64,000 nt of DNA from NCBI RefSeq assembly GCF_937903345.1, contig NZ_CALCZQ010000061.1, forward strand, positions 71,899 through 135,898. The letters run 5' to 3'. Below the pieces are notes generated by a model, which was not told the DNA's origin, ran no database searches, and was given only the letters and a program-made list of their open reading frames with translations. A program made the translations under genes and the position numbers. This stretch comes from an uncultured Emticicia sp. (lineage in GTDB: Bacteria; Bacteroidota; Bacteroidia; Cytophagales; Spirosomataceae). This document shows, one piece after another, positions 17,013-26,636 of the stretch (position 1 is the first letter of the stretch; every line of letters starts with the position of its first letter).

Positions 17013-17798
17013 ATGGGCAAAATTATTAGTTTTTTACTCCGATTTATACCTCGAAAATACCTTCAATTATTCAGCCATATTCCACTCAAAATTTACACTT
17101 TTTTCTTGAAAGGGAATAACGTTGAATGCCCAGTTTGTGATACCAAACTTACCAAATTCTTGCCTTATGGCCGTTTAGTTTCTCGTCCGAATGCCCTTTG
17201 TCCAAACTGTTTAGCTCTCGAACGACACCGTTTGATGGCCTTATATATGAAACAGCGAACAAATTTTTACACTTCTGGACATTCCGGCGGTATTAGACTA
17301 AAAGTGTTGCACGTTGCCCCTGAGTATTGTTTCATTGACCGTTTTGAAGCAATGGAAAATTTGGAATACATCACAGCCGATATTGAGTCGCCATTAGCAA
17401 AAGTAAAAATGGATATTCACGAAATTCCGTTTGAAGCAAATACTTTTGATGTGGCGATTTGCAATCACGTAATGGAACACGTCAATGATTATCACAAAGC
17501 AATGTCAGAACTATATAGAGTTTTAAAACCAAACGCTTGGGCAATCATCCAATCGCCACAAGACTGGACAAAAGCACATACTTTTGAAGACCCAACCATC
17601 ACCGACCCGCGAGAACGTGAGCGAGTTTTTTGGCAGAATGACCACCTTAGGCTATTCGGTCGTGATTATGGTCGTGAACTCGAAAAAGCTGGTTTTACGG
17701 TAACAGAAGATGATTTTGTAATGAAAATGCCAAAAGATTTAGTGATACGATACTCATTACCCAGTGAAGAAATTGTTTATTTTTGTGAGAAAAAGTAA
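17013..17798 (+). CDS. SAM-dependent methyltransferase with Cys-rich N-terminus
   Basis: 261 residues. A hydrophobic N-terminal segment (1-35) precedes two CxxC pairs (CPVC near 42 and CPNC near 67) that could bind zinc. The class I methyltransferase fold follows, with KVLHVAPEYCFIDRF, FDVAICNHVMEHVNDY and ELYRVLKPNAWAIIQ. It is Methyltransf_11-like and the substrate is unknown. Its stop overlaps the start of the next gene (TAATG), so they are translationally coupled. Confidence 0.85.
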   Translation: MGKIISFLLRFIPRKYLQLFSHIPLKIYTFFLKGNNVECPVCDTKLTKFLPYGRLVSRPNALCPNCLALERHRLMALYMKQRTNFYTSGHSGGIRLKVLHVAPEYCFIDRFEAMENLEYITADIESPLAKVKMDIHEIPFEANTFDVAICNHVMEHVNDYHKAMSELYRVLKPNAWAIIQSPQDWTKAHTFEDPTITDPRERERVFWQNDHLRLFGRDYGRELEKAGFTVTEDDFVMKMPKDLVIRYSLPSEEIVYFCEKK

Positions 17799-18181
17799 TG
17801 AAAACGCTCAGATACATTTTTCTGGTCACAGATATCGGTTTCATAATTTATTGGCTTATTACATTACTGAAATTTATTCCTGACGAATATCTTTATCAAG
17901 ATTATACAAATGAACTTTTAATAGCTTGGAATTGGAGCTTTTTCCCGCTTGATATTTGCGTTTCATTTACAGGTTTATTGAGTTTATATTTATGGGAAAA
18001 GCAAAACGATTCTTGGGAAAAATTAGCTTTAATCTCCTTGATATTAACTTTTTGTTCAGGTTTACAAGCTATCTCTTTTTGGATTATTCGAAAAGATTTT
18101 GATATAACATGGTGGCTTCCCAATCTTTTTTTGGTGATTTACCCTCTATTCTTCATCCATAAAATTCTAAAAACCAAATAA
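17798..18181 (+). CDS. DUF5360-like (YvaD-type) membrane protein
   Basis: 127 residues with four predicted transmembrane helices; motif AWNWSFFPLDICVSFTGLLS in the centre, as in the DUF5360/YvaD family of unknown function. It overlaps the methyltransferase stop by one base and ends 10 nt before the first dehydrogenase, suggesting one transcription unit. Confidence 0.65.
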   Translation: MKTLRYIFLVTDIGFIIYWLITLLKFIPDEYLYQDYTNELLIAWNWSFFPLDICVSFTGLLSLYLWEKQNDSWEKLALISLILTFCSGLQAISFWIIRKDFDITWWLPNLFLVIYPLFFIHKILKTK

Positions 18182-18191
18182 CATTCAACCT

Positions 18192-18944
18192 ATGAGATTT
18201 AAAGACAAAGTAGTAATTATTACTGGTGGAAACTCTGGAATTGGTAAAGCAACAGCCATTATGTTTGCCAAAGAAGGAGCAAAAGTAATGATTTCCGATT
18301 TATCAGAAAAAATGGGCGATGACCTCGTTGAGGAAATAGAAGCTACTGGCAGCGAAGCATCATACATTAGAGTAAATGTAACAGACCTTGCGGATGTGAA
18401 ACGGATGATTGAGCAAACTGTTGCTCGTCTCGGCAGATTTGATATTTTGGTGAATTCGGCAGGAATTCTCGGGCCACGTATTCGCACTGATAAATATCCT
18501 GAAGAAGATTTTGATAAAGTAATTAATGTAAATGTAAAAGGCCTTTGGAACTGCATGAAAGTTGCTTTACAGCATTTCATAACACAACGTAGTGGAAATA
18601 TAGTCAATATTGCTTCAGTGGCTGGGCATTTGGGAATGGTCGGACACATTGCCTATTCGGCAAGTAAACACGCCGTGATAGGAATGACTAAAACTGCGGG
18701 AATTGAGTATGCCAAACATGGTATCAGAATCAACGCTGTTTGTCCTGGATTTACTCAAACGCCAATGTTAGAAGGAGCAGATAGTGATGTTGCCTATATG
18801 GAGGCACTTCAATATGCAACGCCTATGAAACGCTTTGGCAAACCAGAAGAAATTGCAAGTGCAATTTTATATTTAGCCGCCGATGAATCTTCGTTTATGA
18901 CAGGGCAGAGCATGATTTTAGATGGAGGGCTGATTTTGCAGTAG
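18192..18944 (+). CDS. Short-chain dehydrogenase/reductase
   Basis: 250 residues, classical SDR. The NAD(P) site is TGGNSGIGKA (about 11-20), NSAG is at about 88, the catalytic Ser is in NIASVAG, and YSASKH carries the Tyr and Lys (about 153-157). PG-type region VCPGFTQTPM and a C-terminal GQSMILDGG complete it. DLSEK after strand 2 suggests a preference for NAD(H). The substrate is unknown. Confidence 0.92.
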   Translation: MRFKDKVVIITGGNSGIGKATAIMFAKEGAKVMISDLSEKMGDDLVEEIEATGSEASYIRVNVTDLADVKRMIEQTVARLGRFDILVNSAGILGPRIRTDKYPEEDFDKVINVNVKGLWNCMKVALQHFITQRSGNIVNIASVAGHLGMVGHIAYSASKHAVIGMTKTAGIEYAKHGIRINAVCPGFTQTPMLEGADSDVAYMEALQYATPMKRFGKPEEIASAILYLAADESSFMTGQSMILDGGLILQ

Positions 18945-18978
18945 CGTACTTTTATTTAACCATGCACTAAATAGATTT

Positions 18979-19164
18979 ATGAAGCGGCTATATATTAATC
19001 GTAAATATTTTATTACGTTCATTATGAGTACAGTAATGACGCTAATTATTGAATATATTTTACCCGAAAAAGCAGTAGATAATTTGATTAAGTACTTCAT
19101 CGGTGGTTTCGCAATTGGTAGTTTTGTGGCTATGTTTTTTGTGAAATACAAAGATTCGGATTAA
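18979..19164 (+). CDS. Small two-helix membrane protein
   Basis: 61 residues, not recognised. Basic N-terminus, two hydrophobic helices (about 12-28 and 38-55) and a KYKDSD tail. It sits on the same strand between the two SDR genes with short gaps, compatible with membership of that unit, but it could be a chance frame. Confidence 0.45.
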   Translation: MKRLYINRKYFITFIMSTVMTLIIEYILPEKAVDNLIKYFIGGFAIGSFVAMFFVKYKDSD

Positions 19165-19188
19165 AATTGTTCAACAACAAAACCAACT

Positions 19189-19950
19189 ATGAAAAACACA
19201 TTCGATTTAACAAATAAAGTGGCCGTAATTACGGGTGCGAGCAAAGGGATTGGCGAGGCCATTGCCCGAATATATGCTGCTTATGGAGCAAAAGTGGTCA
19301 TTAGTAGTAGAAAACAAGCCGATTTAGATGAATTAGCTTCCGAAATAAATGCCGAAGGTGGCGAATGCTTAGGCATTGCCGCAAATACTGGCGATATGGC
19401 TCAGCTCCGAAATTTGGTTGATAAAAGCGTAGAAATTTACGGCGGAATTGATATTTTGGTCAATAATGCTGCTACCAATCCGGTTTATGGGCCATCACTC
19501 GATTGTTCGGAAAGTGCTTTTGATAAAATCATGCAAGTGAATGTAAAAGCTCCTTTTGAACTAGCAAAAATGGTGCATCCAATCATGAAATCTCGCGGTG
19601 GTGGAAGCGTAATAAATATCAGTAGTATCGCTGGTACTACACCCGACCCAGGTTTGGGAATGTATAGTGTGAGTAAGGCTTCGTTGAATATGCTAACCAA
19701 AGTTTTGGCCAAAGAATGGGGAACAGATGGCATCAGAGTAAATGCAATTGCCCCAGGTTTGATAAAAACAAAATTTAGTCAAGCACTTTGGGACAACGAA
19801 AAAACTTTGGCTCATTTTACAAAAAACCTTCCGATTGCCCGCATGGGAAGTGTAGAAGAAATTTCGCCTATGGCACTCTATTTGGCTTCGGCAGCATCTG
19901 GCTATACAACAGGCGGAATTTTTGCTATTGATGGCGGTACGATAATTTAA
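19189..19950 (+). CDS. Short-chain dehydrogenase/reductase
   Basis: 253 residues, classical SDR, not a close copy of the one at 18192. Cofactor motif TGASKGIGEA with SSRKQ after strand 2 (an Arg there favours NADP(H)). NNAATNP is in strand 4, followed by the catalytic Ser in NISSIAG and YSVSKAS. C-terminal GGIFAIDGG. The two SDRs in one group suggest successive redox steps on an unidentified substrate. Confidence 0.92.
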   Translation: MKNTFDLTNKVAVITGASKGIGEAIARIYAAYGAKVVISSRKQADLDELASEINAEGGECLGIAANTGDMAQLRNLVDKSVEIYGGIDILVNNAATNPVYGPSLDCSESAFDKIMQVNVKAPFELAKMVHPIMKSRGGGSVINISSIAGTTPDPGLGMYSVSKASLNMLTKVLAKEWGTDGIRVNAIAPGLIKTKFSQALWDNEKTLAHFTKNLPIARMGSVEEISPMALYLASAASGYTTGGIFAIDGGTII

Positions 19951-20049
19951 GAGAGATTTTCGGCAATCGGCTTTCGGTTGTCTGCTTTATTTTAAGATTT
20001 AAACTTGTACAAATTCCGATGGCTGACCGCCTAAAGCCGAAGTAAAAGA

Positions 20050-20865
20050 ATGAGCGTTTGCGTAATAATTCCGATTTATCAAGAAAAACTGAGTAAGACC
20101 GAAGAAATTTCGCTTGCACAGGGAATACGTGTGTTAGGGCATTATCCGATTATTGTAATCAAGCCAAAATCTCTGAATATCAATTATTTACAGCAACCAT
20201 ATTCACAGATACAATTTGAGTCGTTTGACGATTCTTTCTTCAAAAGCACACTTTCTTATAATAAACTCATGCTTTCAGAAGAATTTTATAGTCGTTTTTT
20301 GAAATACGAATATATGCTTATTTATCAGTTAGATGCTTTTGTTTTTCGCGATGAACTTAATTATTGGTGTCAGCAAGGATATGATTATATTGGAGCTCCT
20401 TGGAGAATTGAGATAGATTTTGATTCTAAAGTCAAGGAATTTATTTGGAACGCAAAGAAGAAAATCGCTCTGTGGTTCGACCTAAAAGAAGAACTTTATG
20501 GCAAATACGGCCCGAAAGAAATCATTATTAAACGAACCGTAGGTAATGGTGGATTTTCGTTGAGAAAAACTAAGAAATTACTTAGTATGATTCCAAAAAA
20601 CCAGCAAAAAATTGAAGAATATCTCGAAAAAGTGAAGACTCACCCTGCATATAATGAAGATATGTTTTGGGGAATTGAGTTGAACCGTTATGTTCCACAA
20701 CTAAAAATCCCCAACTGGCGAACAGCACTAAAATTTGCCGTTGAGCACATGCCCGAAAAAGCATTTCGCCTCAATGGAGGCCTGCCATTTGGCTGCCACG
20801 CATGGGATATTTATGAAACTGATTTTTGGAAAAAAGAGATAGAAAAGTTGGGCTATAAATTTTGA
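20050..20865 (+). CDS. DUF5672 protein, probable glycosyltransferase
   Basis: 271 residues. It matches the DUF5672 pattern: CVIIPIYQE at the start, LIYQLDAFVFRDEL with a DxD-like acidic site (about 95), YDYIGAPW, VGNGGFSLRK (about 163) and NEDMFWG. These proteins look like GT-A glycosyltransferases and usually sit in surface-polysaccharide clusters. It is the first of three glycosyltransferase genes in a row. Confidence 0.75.
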   Translation: MSVCVIIPIYQEKLSKTEEISLAQGIRVLGHYPIIVIKPKSLNINYLQQPYSQIQFESFDDSFFKSTLSYNKLMLSEEFYSRFLKYEYMLIYQLDAFVFRDELNYWCQQGYDYIGAPWRIEIDFDSKVKEFIWNAKKKIALWFDLKEELYGKYGPKEIIIKRTVGNGGFSLRKTKKLLSMIPKNQQKIEEYLEKVKTHPAYNEDMFWGIELNRYVPQLKIPNWRTALKFAVEHMPEKAFRLNGGLPFGCHAWDIYETDFWKKEIEKLGYKF

Positions 20866-20924
20866 TTTGCTCTACTCATTTTAAAATGATAAGTTGAAAA
20901 TCTTTCCTTCGAAATAAACACTTT

Positions 20925-22100
20925 ATGAGAAATTATTGCGGAACACCTCGAGAAACCATCCCTTTTAAAATCATGGATTTTTTTGTGGATATTTATGCAA
21001 ATCTTTTCTACAAAAAACGAAATTTAGCACCTATCAATCATGAAGCACCTCGAATCTTGGTAGCTTCATTGGGTCATTTGGGTGATGCCCTCACAGTGAC
21101 TTATATGTTTCCTCTCATAAAGAAAACTTACCCAAATGCAACAATTGATTTATTGACAGCCCAATGGTGCGAGCCTGTGAATCTGCATAATCCATACATC
21201 AATCAAACCATCTATATTGATCATTTTCAAACAAACCGACGTAAGCTTTCACGTTGGGATAAAATTAAAGCTTTTTACCAAACATTTCGTCAGGCTTTAC
21301 CAGCACTTCGCCAAGCCGACTATGATTATTACATCGATATTCGTTATACTGATGCAGTGGCCCATTTTGTTTTGCCTTTTATCAAAGTAAAAAAAGCTTT
21401 TGGTTTTTCAAGACGTGCATTGGGTGGACTTTTAGATAAGGAATTTGATGTACCCACGCACGAATTCCATCATTTTGAAATGTATTTTATGCTATTGCGT
21501 GAAATGGGAGTAAAAGGCACTTTCACTGACATTGAACCTTACTTCCCGATACCTGTAGGCGTAATTTTTGAAAAAGTACAAGAAAAAATCGGTTTAGCGA
21601 ATGAGCCTTTTTTTATGCTTTTTCCAGAAGCTGGCGGTGAAAGCAGGCAACTTTCAGTAGAATTTTGGGCGAATTTAATTGAACAAATTTTACATAAATA
21701 TGCTATAAATGTTTTGTTGTGCGGACAAACTTCCATGTCAAAACAAATTTTAAATTTGGTTGCAGATACCTTCAAAAACCAAGTTATTGATACTTCGGCC
21801 AAAATCAACATTCAAGAAATAGCCGTTCTATCACAAAATGCTAAGTTTGCACTTACACTTGATTCTTTTCCTGAGCATTTTTGTTGTGTTTTCTGTAAAA
21901 CTATTACGATTTATAAAGGAGCTGGCCTACCGTTTTTTCCATTGGCCAACTTGCCTGTTTACCTCATTCATAACCACAAACCAAGCCTTGGATTGCCATT
22001 TGAGCGAGAAAATGTAGAGATTGTGTTTCACGCAAATGTTGAAACTGATACAGTAAAAACATTAGTTTTTAACAAAATAAGCACCTTTTTAAATGAATAA
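20925..22100 (+). CDS. Glycosyltransferase family 9 protein (heptosyltransferase-like)
   Basis: 391 residues of the GT-B fold. RILVASLGHLGDALTVTYMF carries the GT9 N-terminal signature, and the C-terminal part has FMLFPEAGGESRQLSVEFW and a LTLDSFPEHF site equivalent to the DTG..H motif. GT9 enzymes add heptose or similar sugars to lipopolysaccharide cores. The 3' end overlaps the next gene by 8 nt, so they are co-translated. Confidence 0.82.
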   Translation: MRNYCGTPRETIPFKIMDFFVDIYANLFYKKRNLAPINHEAPRILVASLGHLGDALTVTYMFPLIKKTYPNATIDLLTAQWCEPVNLHNPYINQTIYIDHFQTNRRKLSRWDKIKAFYQTFRQALPALRQADYDYYIDIRYTDAVAHFVLPFIKVKKAFGFSRRALGGLLDKEFDVPTHEFHHFEMYFMLLREMGVKGTFTDIEPYFPIPVGVIFEKVQEKIGLANEPFFMLFPEAGGESRQLSVEFWANLIEQILHKYAINVLLCGQTSMSKQILNLVADTFKNQVIDTSAKINIQEIAVLSQNAKFALTLDSFPEHFCCVFCKTITIYKGAGLPFFPLANLPVYLIHNHKPSLGLPFERENVEIVFHANVETDTVKTLVFNKISTFLNE

Positions 22101-23349
22101 AGTCATTTTAGAAACATCAGTTTTGGGCTTGGGCTACTTCCATGAACAATCTCGTACAGGAATTTTCAGAGTTGCTGAAGAACTTTTCAAAGGCTTGTAT
22201 TCTAGTAATGAAATAGAACTTTCGTTGGCAAATACCGAAAATTTGCCTGAAATGATAAGTTATTTAAAAAAACATTTTCCAGAATCAACATTTAATTTAG
22301 TCAATAAAAAATCAGATAAAGTTAGAGCCAAATTTGAGAGCTCGATTATTTCTATTTTTCCGTTTAAATCATTTTCTCAAAAGGCTGTTAGAGAGGCTTT
22401 TGTGCGTACTCGTGGGTATCTTAAACCAAAATTTTCGTTCAATCCAATTTCTTTTGAGAACTACAATATTTATCATTCACCATTTTTGCCAATTCCGCAG
22501 GAATTAAAGGGATTTTCAAAACCTAAAAAAATCATTACGATTCATGATTTGATTCCGCACCTGTTTCCACAATATTTTGGTGAATGGAACAAAATGATAA
22601 TGCATAAAATTTTGGAAAGCATCGATAAGGATACAACACCTATTTGTGTTTCGGAAGCCACAAAAAATGATTTATGTGAAGCAACTGGTATTTCACCCGA
22701 ACGTGTTTCGGTGATACATTTAGCTGCCTCGAAGGAGGTTTTTTATCAAGAAAAAGACAAATCAAAAATAGAAAAAATTCTAAAAAAATATAATATTTCA
22801 ACTGAAAGCAAACACCTCCTTTCAGTTTCTACCTTAGAGCCTCGCAAAAATATCGAACGTACGATAAGGGCTTTCTTGAGACTCATCCAGCAAGAACATA
22901 TCAAAGATTTAAACTTAGTGCTGGTTGGCACAAAAGGCTGGCAGTTTACTAGTATTTTTGACGAAATAAAATCGAATCCTGCATTAAAAGAACGAATTAT
23001 CACAACTGGCTTTGTGGCAGATGAGGATTTGGCAGCTTTATATTCTTCGGCTATTGGATTTGTTTATCCTTCGCTTTATGAAGGTTTTGGGCTACCTCCA
23101 CTCGAAGCTATGCAATGCGGAACTCCTGTAATTTCATCTACAAAAAGTTCAATTCCAGAGGTGGTTGGCAATGCTGGAATTTTGGTTGAACCAACCGATG
23201 AAACCTCCATTTCGGCGGCTATGTTGGAATTTTATCAAAATGCAAATCTTAGAGATGAGTTAAGCAAAAAAGCCCTTTTACAAGCAGCCAAGTTTTCTTG
23301 GAGAAGATTTACCGACGAACATATTAAAATCTATCAGCGATTTTCCTAA
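22093..23349 (+). CDS. Glycosyltransferase family 4 protein (GT1 domain)
   Basis: 418 residues. Acceptor-binding N-terminal half with TIHDLIPHLFP. C-terminal nucleotide-sugar half with HLLSVSTLEPRKNIERTIRA and the EX7E-type site in PSLYEGFGLPPLEAMQCGTP (the two Glu about 8 apart). It is the last gene of the glycosyltransferase group and most likely elongates a surface glycan whose identity is unknown. Confidence 0.88.
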   Translation: MNKVILETSVLGLGYFHEQSRTGIFRVAEELFKGLYSSNEIELSLANTENLPEMISYLKKHFPESTFNLVNKKSDKVRAKFESSIISIFPFKSFSQKAVREAFVRTRGYLKPKFSFNPISFENYNIYHSPFLPIPQELKGFSKPKKIITIHDLIPHLFPQYFGEWNKMIMHKILESIDKDTTPICVSEATKNDLCEATGISPERVSVIHLAASKEVFYQEKDKSKIEKILKKYNISTESKHLLSVSTLEPRKNIERTIRAFLRLIQQEHIKDLNLVLVGTKGWQFTSIFDEIKSNPALKERIITTGFVADEDLAALYSSAIGFVYPSLYEGFGLPPLEAMQCGTPVISSTKSSIPEVVGNAGILVEPTDETSISAAMLEFYQNANLRDELSKKALLQAAKFSWRRFTDEHIKIYQRFS

Positions 23350-23356
23350 TCCCAAC

Positions 23357-23701
23357 TTATAATTGTATATATTTAGCCACTAATCTCTGAGGAGCAGCCT
23401 CGGAATAGGCAGCAGTAAGAGCATCATTCAAAAATTCATCATCCAATTTATTGAGAAGAAAATGTGTCCATCCATGTTTACCCCATTTATTTGGTACAGG
23501 AAAAACTGCAGTTTTATCGCCATACATGGAAAAGATAGATTGATCGTTTTCTGAAAGTTTCAAAGTAGCTCTTCGTTGTTTTTCGTTGAGGGTAGCAAAT
23601 GTTTTCTTTTTTATAAGAAACGAAATCTTACCGATATGCAGCTGTTCTTCGCTTTCATCAAAAGCTAAGGCTAATTTTCGAAAGGTTTGTACTGTAATCA
23701 T
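23357..23701 (-). CDS. MmcQ/YjbR family protein
   Basis: 114 residues with the family plan: early FRKLALAFDESEE, the middle KKTFATLNEKQRRATLKL, and the end KWGKHGWTHFLLNKLDDE followed by the helical AYSEAAPQRL. The family has a double-wing DNA-binding-like fold of uncertain role. It starts 2 nt after the lipid kinase stop, so the pair is an operon. Confidence 0.85.
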   Translation of the reverse strand: MITVQTFRKLALAFDESEEQLHIGKISFLIKKKTFATLNEKQRRATLKLSENDQSIFSMYGDKTAVFPVPNKWGKHGWTHFLLNKLDDEFLNDALTAAYSEAAPQRLVAKYIQL

Positions 23702-23703
23702 AA

Positions 23704-24609
23704 CTATTGAATAAAGTCGATTGCTTTGGGTTGGATGGTCATCTTCATAGGTAAAAACCCTACAAATTCACCATCCATATCAATCGGTAATTGATACTTT
23801 GACGATTCAAAAAGCAATGTCTTTGAAGTATAATATTTGACAGCTGGATGAACCAATCGCTTGCATTTTTTTAAGTTAGGAAAGTTTTTTAAATAATCGA
23901 TCAAACTTACTTCACCAATAGCAATTACATTGAGCAATCCATCTGAAATATCAGCATCAGGGGCAACCCCTAAACCACTTCCAAAATACTTTGCATTAGC
24001 TGCACAAAAATTCATCACATTACCAGAATATTCAAAATCATCGCCAGTTACTTTTAATGGTTGTGATTGGTAAATCAAAAAGTTTTTTATGATAAAATAC
24101 TGATAGGTAATGATTGAACCAAATATTTTAATAGCCTCATCAAGTTGCTGTGCTATCACTCCACCAATACCAACATCAGCGATATTGATAAAATATCGAG
24201 AAGTGTTACTCCCGTCTTTGGAGATAAATTCTGCAAAGCCTACATCTATTTTCTTAAAATTTTTCCTCAAAATTGATTCCTTTAAACCAGTCAACGAATG
24301 AGGAGAACAAGCGGTTTTTATAAAATCATTTCCAGAACCATTTGGCACTAATCCAAGTTTTATATTTGGCAACTTTGTATTTAAAAGTCCATTTAAAACT
24401 TCGTTAAGTGTTCCATCACCTCCACAAGCAACAATGTACGTAAATCCTTCATTAACAGCAATTTCAGTTAATAAAATCGCATGTTGCTCGAACTGTGTTT
24501 CACAAATTTTTACTTGAAACAAAACTTCATCATAAACCCTTTTTATTTCATTAATCAAGCTTTTCTTTTTTCGAGCTTTTCCATTAATAATGAATGCTAT
24601 TTTTATCAT
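23704..24609 (-). CDS. Diacylglycerol kinase-family lipid kinase
   Basis: 301 residues (YegS/DgkB/BmrU family). The nucleotide-binding motif is VACGGDGTLNEVLNGL (about 60-75), with GLVPNGSGNDF and the C-terminal PIDMDGEF. It phosphorylates a lipid hydroxyl, probably diacylglycerol or a sphingoid base, both of which occur in Cytophagales; the substrate is inferred only. First gene of a two-gene operon with the YjbR protein. Confidence 0.9.
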   Translation of the reverse strand: MIKIAFIINGKARKKKSLINEIKRVYDEVLFQVKICETQFEQHAILLTEIAVNEGFTYIVACGGDGTLNEVLNGLLNTKLPNIKLGLVPNGSGNDFIKTACSPHSLTGLKESILRKNFKKIDVGFAEFISKDGSNTSRYFINIADVGIGGVIAQQLDEAIKIFGSIITYQYFIIKNFLIYQSQPLKVTGDDFEYSGNVMNFCAANAKYFGSGLGVAPDADISDGLLNVIAIGEVSLIDYLKNFPNLKKCKRLVHPAVKYYTSKTLLFESSKYQLPIDMDGEFVGFLPMKMTIQPKAIDFIQ

Positions 24610-24829
24610 AAAGGTGTATAAATAGTGGTTGAATATAACTCAAGATAGTAAAAATTATTTTATCAAAAAATCTCCATTTGCTAATCCTGCAAACAAGCAA
24701 TATTTTTAACAAGCTCCCTCAAAAACTTTCTCTATGTTTAGTTCAATATAAATTTTTCTTAAAAAAATGTATTAATCCTAACATTTTCCTGAATCAAAAA
24801 GTTAATCTTATTTAAATCTAAATTTTATC

Positions 24830-25618
24830 ATGAACCATTACATAGAATCAATTCAAGAAAAAATCGAACCTTTAAGACAGCAGATTATCAATCATAAAGT
24901 CTATTCAGTAATCAACGACCTCGATGATTTAAAAGTTTTCATGCAGTACCATGTATATGCGGTATGGGATTTTATGTCGCTGCTCAAATCTCTGCAAAGT
25001 AATCTTACTTGCACAACAGTACCGTGGTTTCCAGTAGGGTCTGCTCAAACTCGCTATTTAATCAATGAAATCGTAGCGGGTGAAGAGTCGGATGTGGATA
25101 TGAATGGCGTACGTAAAAGTCATTTTGAGCTTTACTTAGATGCCATGCATCAAGCAGAAGTAGAAACTTCTCAAATCGAAAAATTCATTTCTATTTTAAA
25201 AGAATCAGGCGATTTAGAATCATCTTTCGTTATGGCTGGAACGCCCGATGCCGCTCGAAATTTTGTGAATTTTACGTTCGATATTATCAAAAGCAATAAA
25301 TCTTATCTTCAGGCGGCTATTTTTACATTCGGTCGTGAGGATTTGATTCCTGGAATGTTTATGTCGATCATCAATGATATTCATTTGAGTGTTCCAGAGA
25401 AAATCTCTACTTTCAAATATTATCTTGAACGCCACATCGAAGTAGATGGCAATCACCACAGCCACCTAGCTTTAGAGATGACAGCCAACTTATGCGGTGA
25501 AAACGAAGAGTTTTGGAAAGAAGCTGAAGCAGCCACCATTCATTCGCTCCAGAAACGTATTGAGCTTTGGGATGGTGTTTATGAAAGTATTGAAGCTAAA
25601 AAAGTTTTCGCTTTATAA
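24830..25618 (+). CDS. DUF3050 protein, haem-oxygenase-like fold
   Basis: 262 residues matching DUF3050: KVYSVINDLDDLKVFMQYHV near the start, WDFMSLLKSLQ, EESDVD, FTFGREDLIPGMF (about 167-179) and HIEVDGNHHSHLALEM (about 205-220). The His/Glu pattern resembles di-iron haem-oxygenase-like domains. The function is unknown. Single gene. Confidence 0.85.
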   Translation: MNHYIESIQEKIEPLRQQIINHKVYSVINDLDDLKVFMQYHVYAVWDFMSLLKSLQSNLTCTTVPWFPVGSAQTRYLINEIVAGEESDVDMNGVRKSHFELYLDAMHQAEVETSQIEKFISILKESGDLESSFVMAGTPDAARNFVNFTFDIIKSNKSYLQAAIFTFGREDLIPGMFMSIINDIHLSVPEKISTFKYYLERHIEVDGNHHSHLALEMTANLCGENEEFWKEAEAATIHSLQKRIELWDGVYESIEAKKVFAL

Positions 25619-25685
25619 GATTATTTATTGTGATTAAATACCTTAGGAATGACCAATTTGGACGTTCCTAAGAGTAATTTTTAAT

Positions 25686-26459
25686 TTATTTTAACAGGTA
25701 AAAGCGTCTGATTCCAATAAAAACTATTGTAAATACTGTGTAAACAATAAAAAATGGAACAATGAAATTAACCAAATTGAAGGCTAACATTATGGCAATA
25801 ATCAATAACTGAAAGCCCAAGCCATATATTGAAATCAATGTCATAAACCAATTGGGGAAAGTTCTTATTTTATAGGCTTCTGCATCCAAAACATAAACAA
25901 TTCTATCAAAAATGCCGTAAAGTGATACATAAATAGCAAACAATGCATTAACTGTTTTCTGATTTTCATTGGCAAACGCTTCTGGAGTTTCCGTCTCAAA
26001 AATCTTACTTGTAGCATCTCCTCCTACGGAGTTATTTCTCAGAATTACATAGTAAAAGTTATAGACAGTTCCTTGCAATTGAATACACAAAAAAGCTATC
26101 AGTGTAAGAACCCAAGAGCTATTTGAAATAGAGCAAATAGTCATCAAAAATATAAAATTCAGTATAATATCAAAGACACTATCCAAATATCGACCTGTAT
26201 AAGATGGCGTATTTTTTACTCTTGATAACTCGCCATCAGCTGCATCAAGAATAGATTTGACGATAAGAAAACAACCCGCCCACCAATAATAAGCATTGAA
26301 AATACAATAAACTGCAATTAAGCCAGAGATTCCAAAAAGAAGCGTTAAATGAACAGGAGTAAAACGAGTATTTTTTAATTGATTAGCGATAATTTGGGCA
26401 AATGGTCTTCCATAATCAGAAAAGTCAAGAAATTTATCTTGAGCTGCAAGTTTGGACAT
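25686..26459 (-). CDS. CDP-alcohol phosphatidyltransferase family membrane protein
   Basis: 257 residues with about six transmembrane helices. The CDP-binding signature is present as DAADGELSR followed by GRYLDSVFD (about residues 67-92), giving the four metal-binding Asp of DxxDGxxSR-x8-GxxxDxxxD (Ser in place of the usual Ala). It makes a phospholipid from CDP-diacylglycerol or another CDP-alcohol; which one cannot be told. Confidence 0.85.
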   Translation of the reverse strand: MSKLAAQDKFLDFSDYGRPFAQIIANQLKNTRFTPVHLTLLFGISGLIAVYCIFNAYYWWAGCFLIVKSILDAADGELSRVKNTPSYTGRYLDSVFDIILNFIFLMTICSISNSSWVLTLIAFLCIQLQGTVYNFYYVILRNNSVGGDATSKIFETETPEAFANENQKTVNALFAIYVSLYGIFDRIVYVLDAEAYKIRTFPNWFMTLISIYGLGFQLLIIAIMLAFNLVNFIVPFFIVYTVFTIVFIGIRRFYLLK

Positions 26460-26636
26460 TAAAATTTAACATAATAATAACATTAAGACAATATAGTCAT
26501 TATACAAAAGTAAATATTTTCTTTTACAGTTCTGTTTCAAAATCATAAGATTATCGAAGTATAGACCAAATATTTAATAACTCGACTTGTCCAAACAAAT
26601 ATTTTCGTAATTTAGGAGACAAATTCGACCTTTACC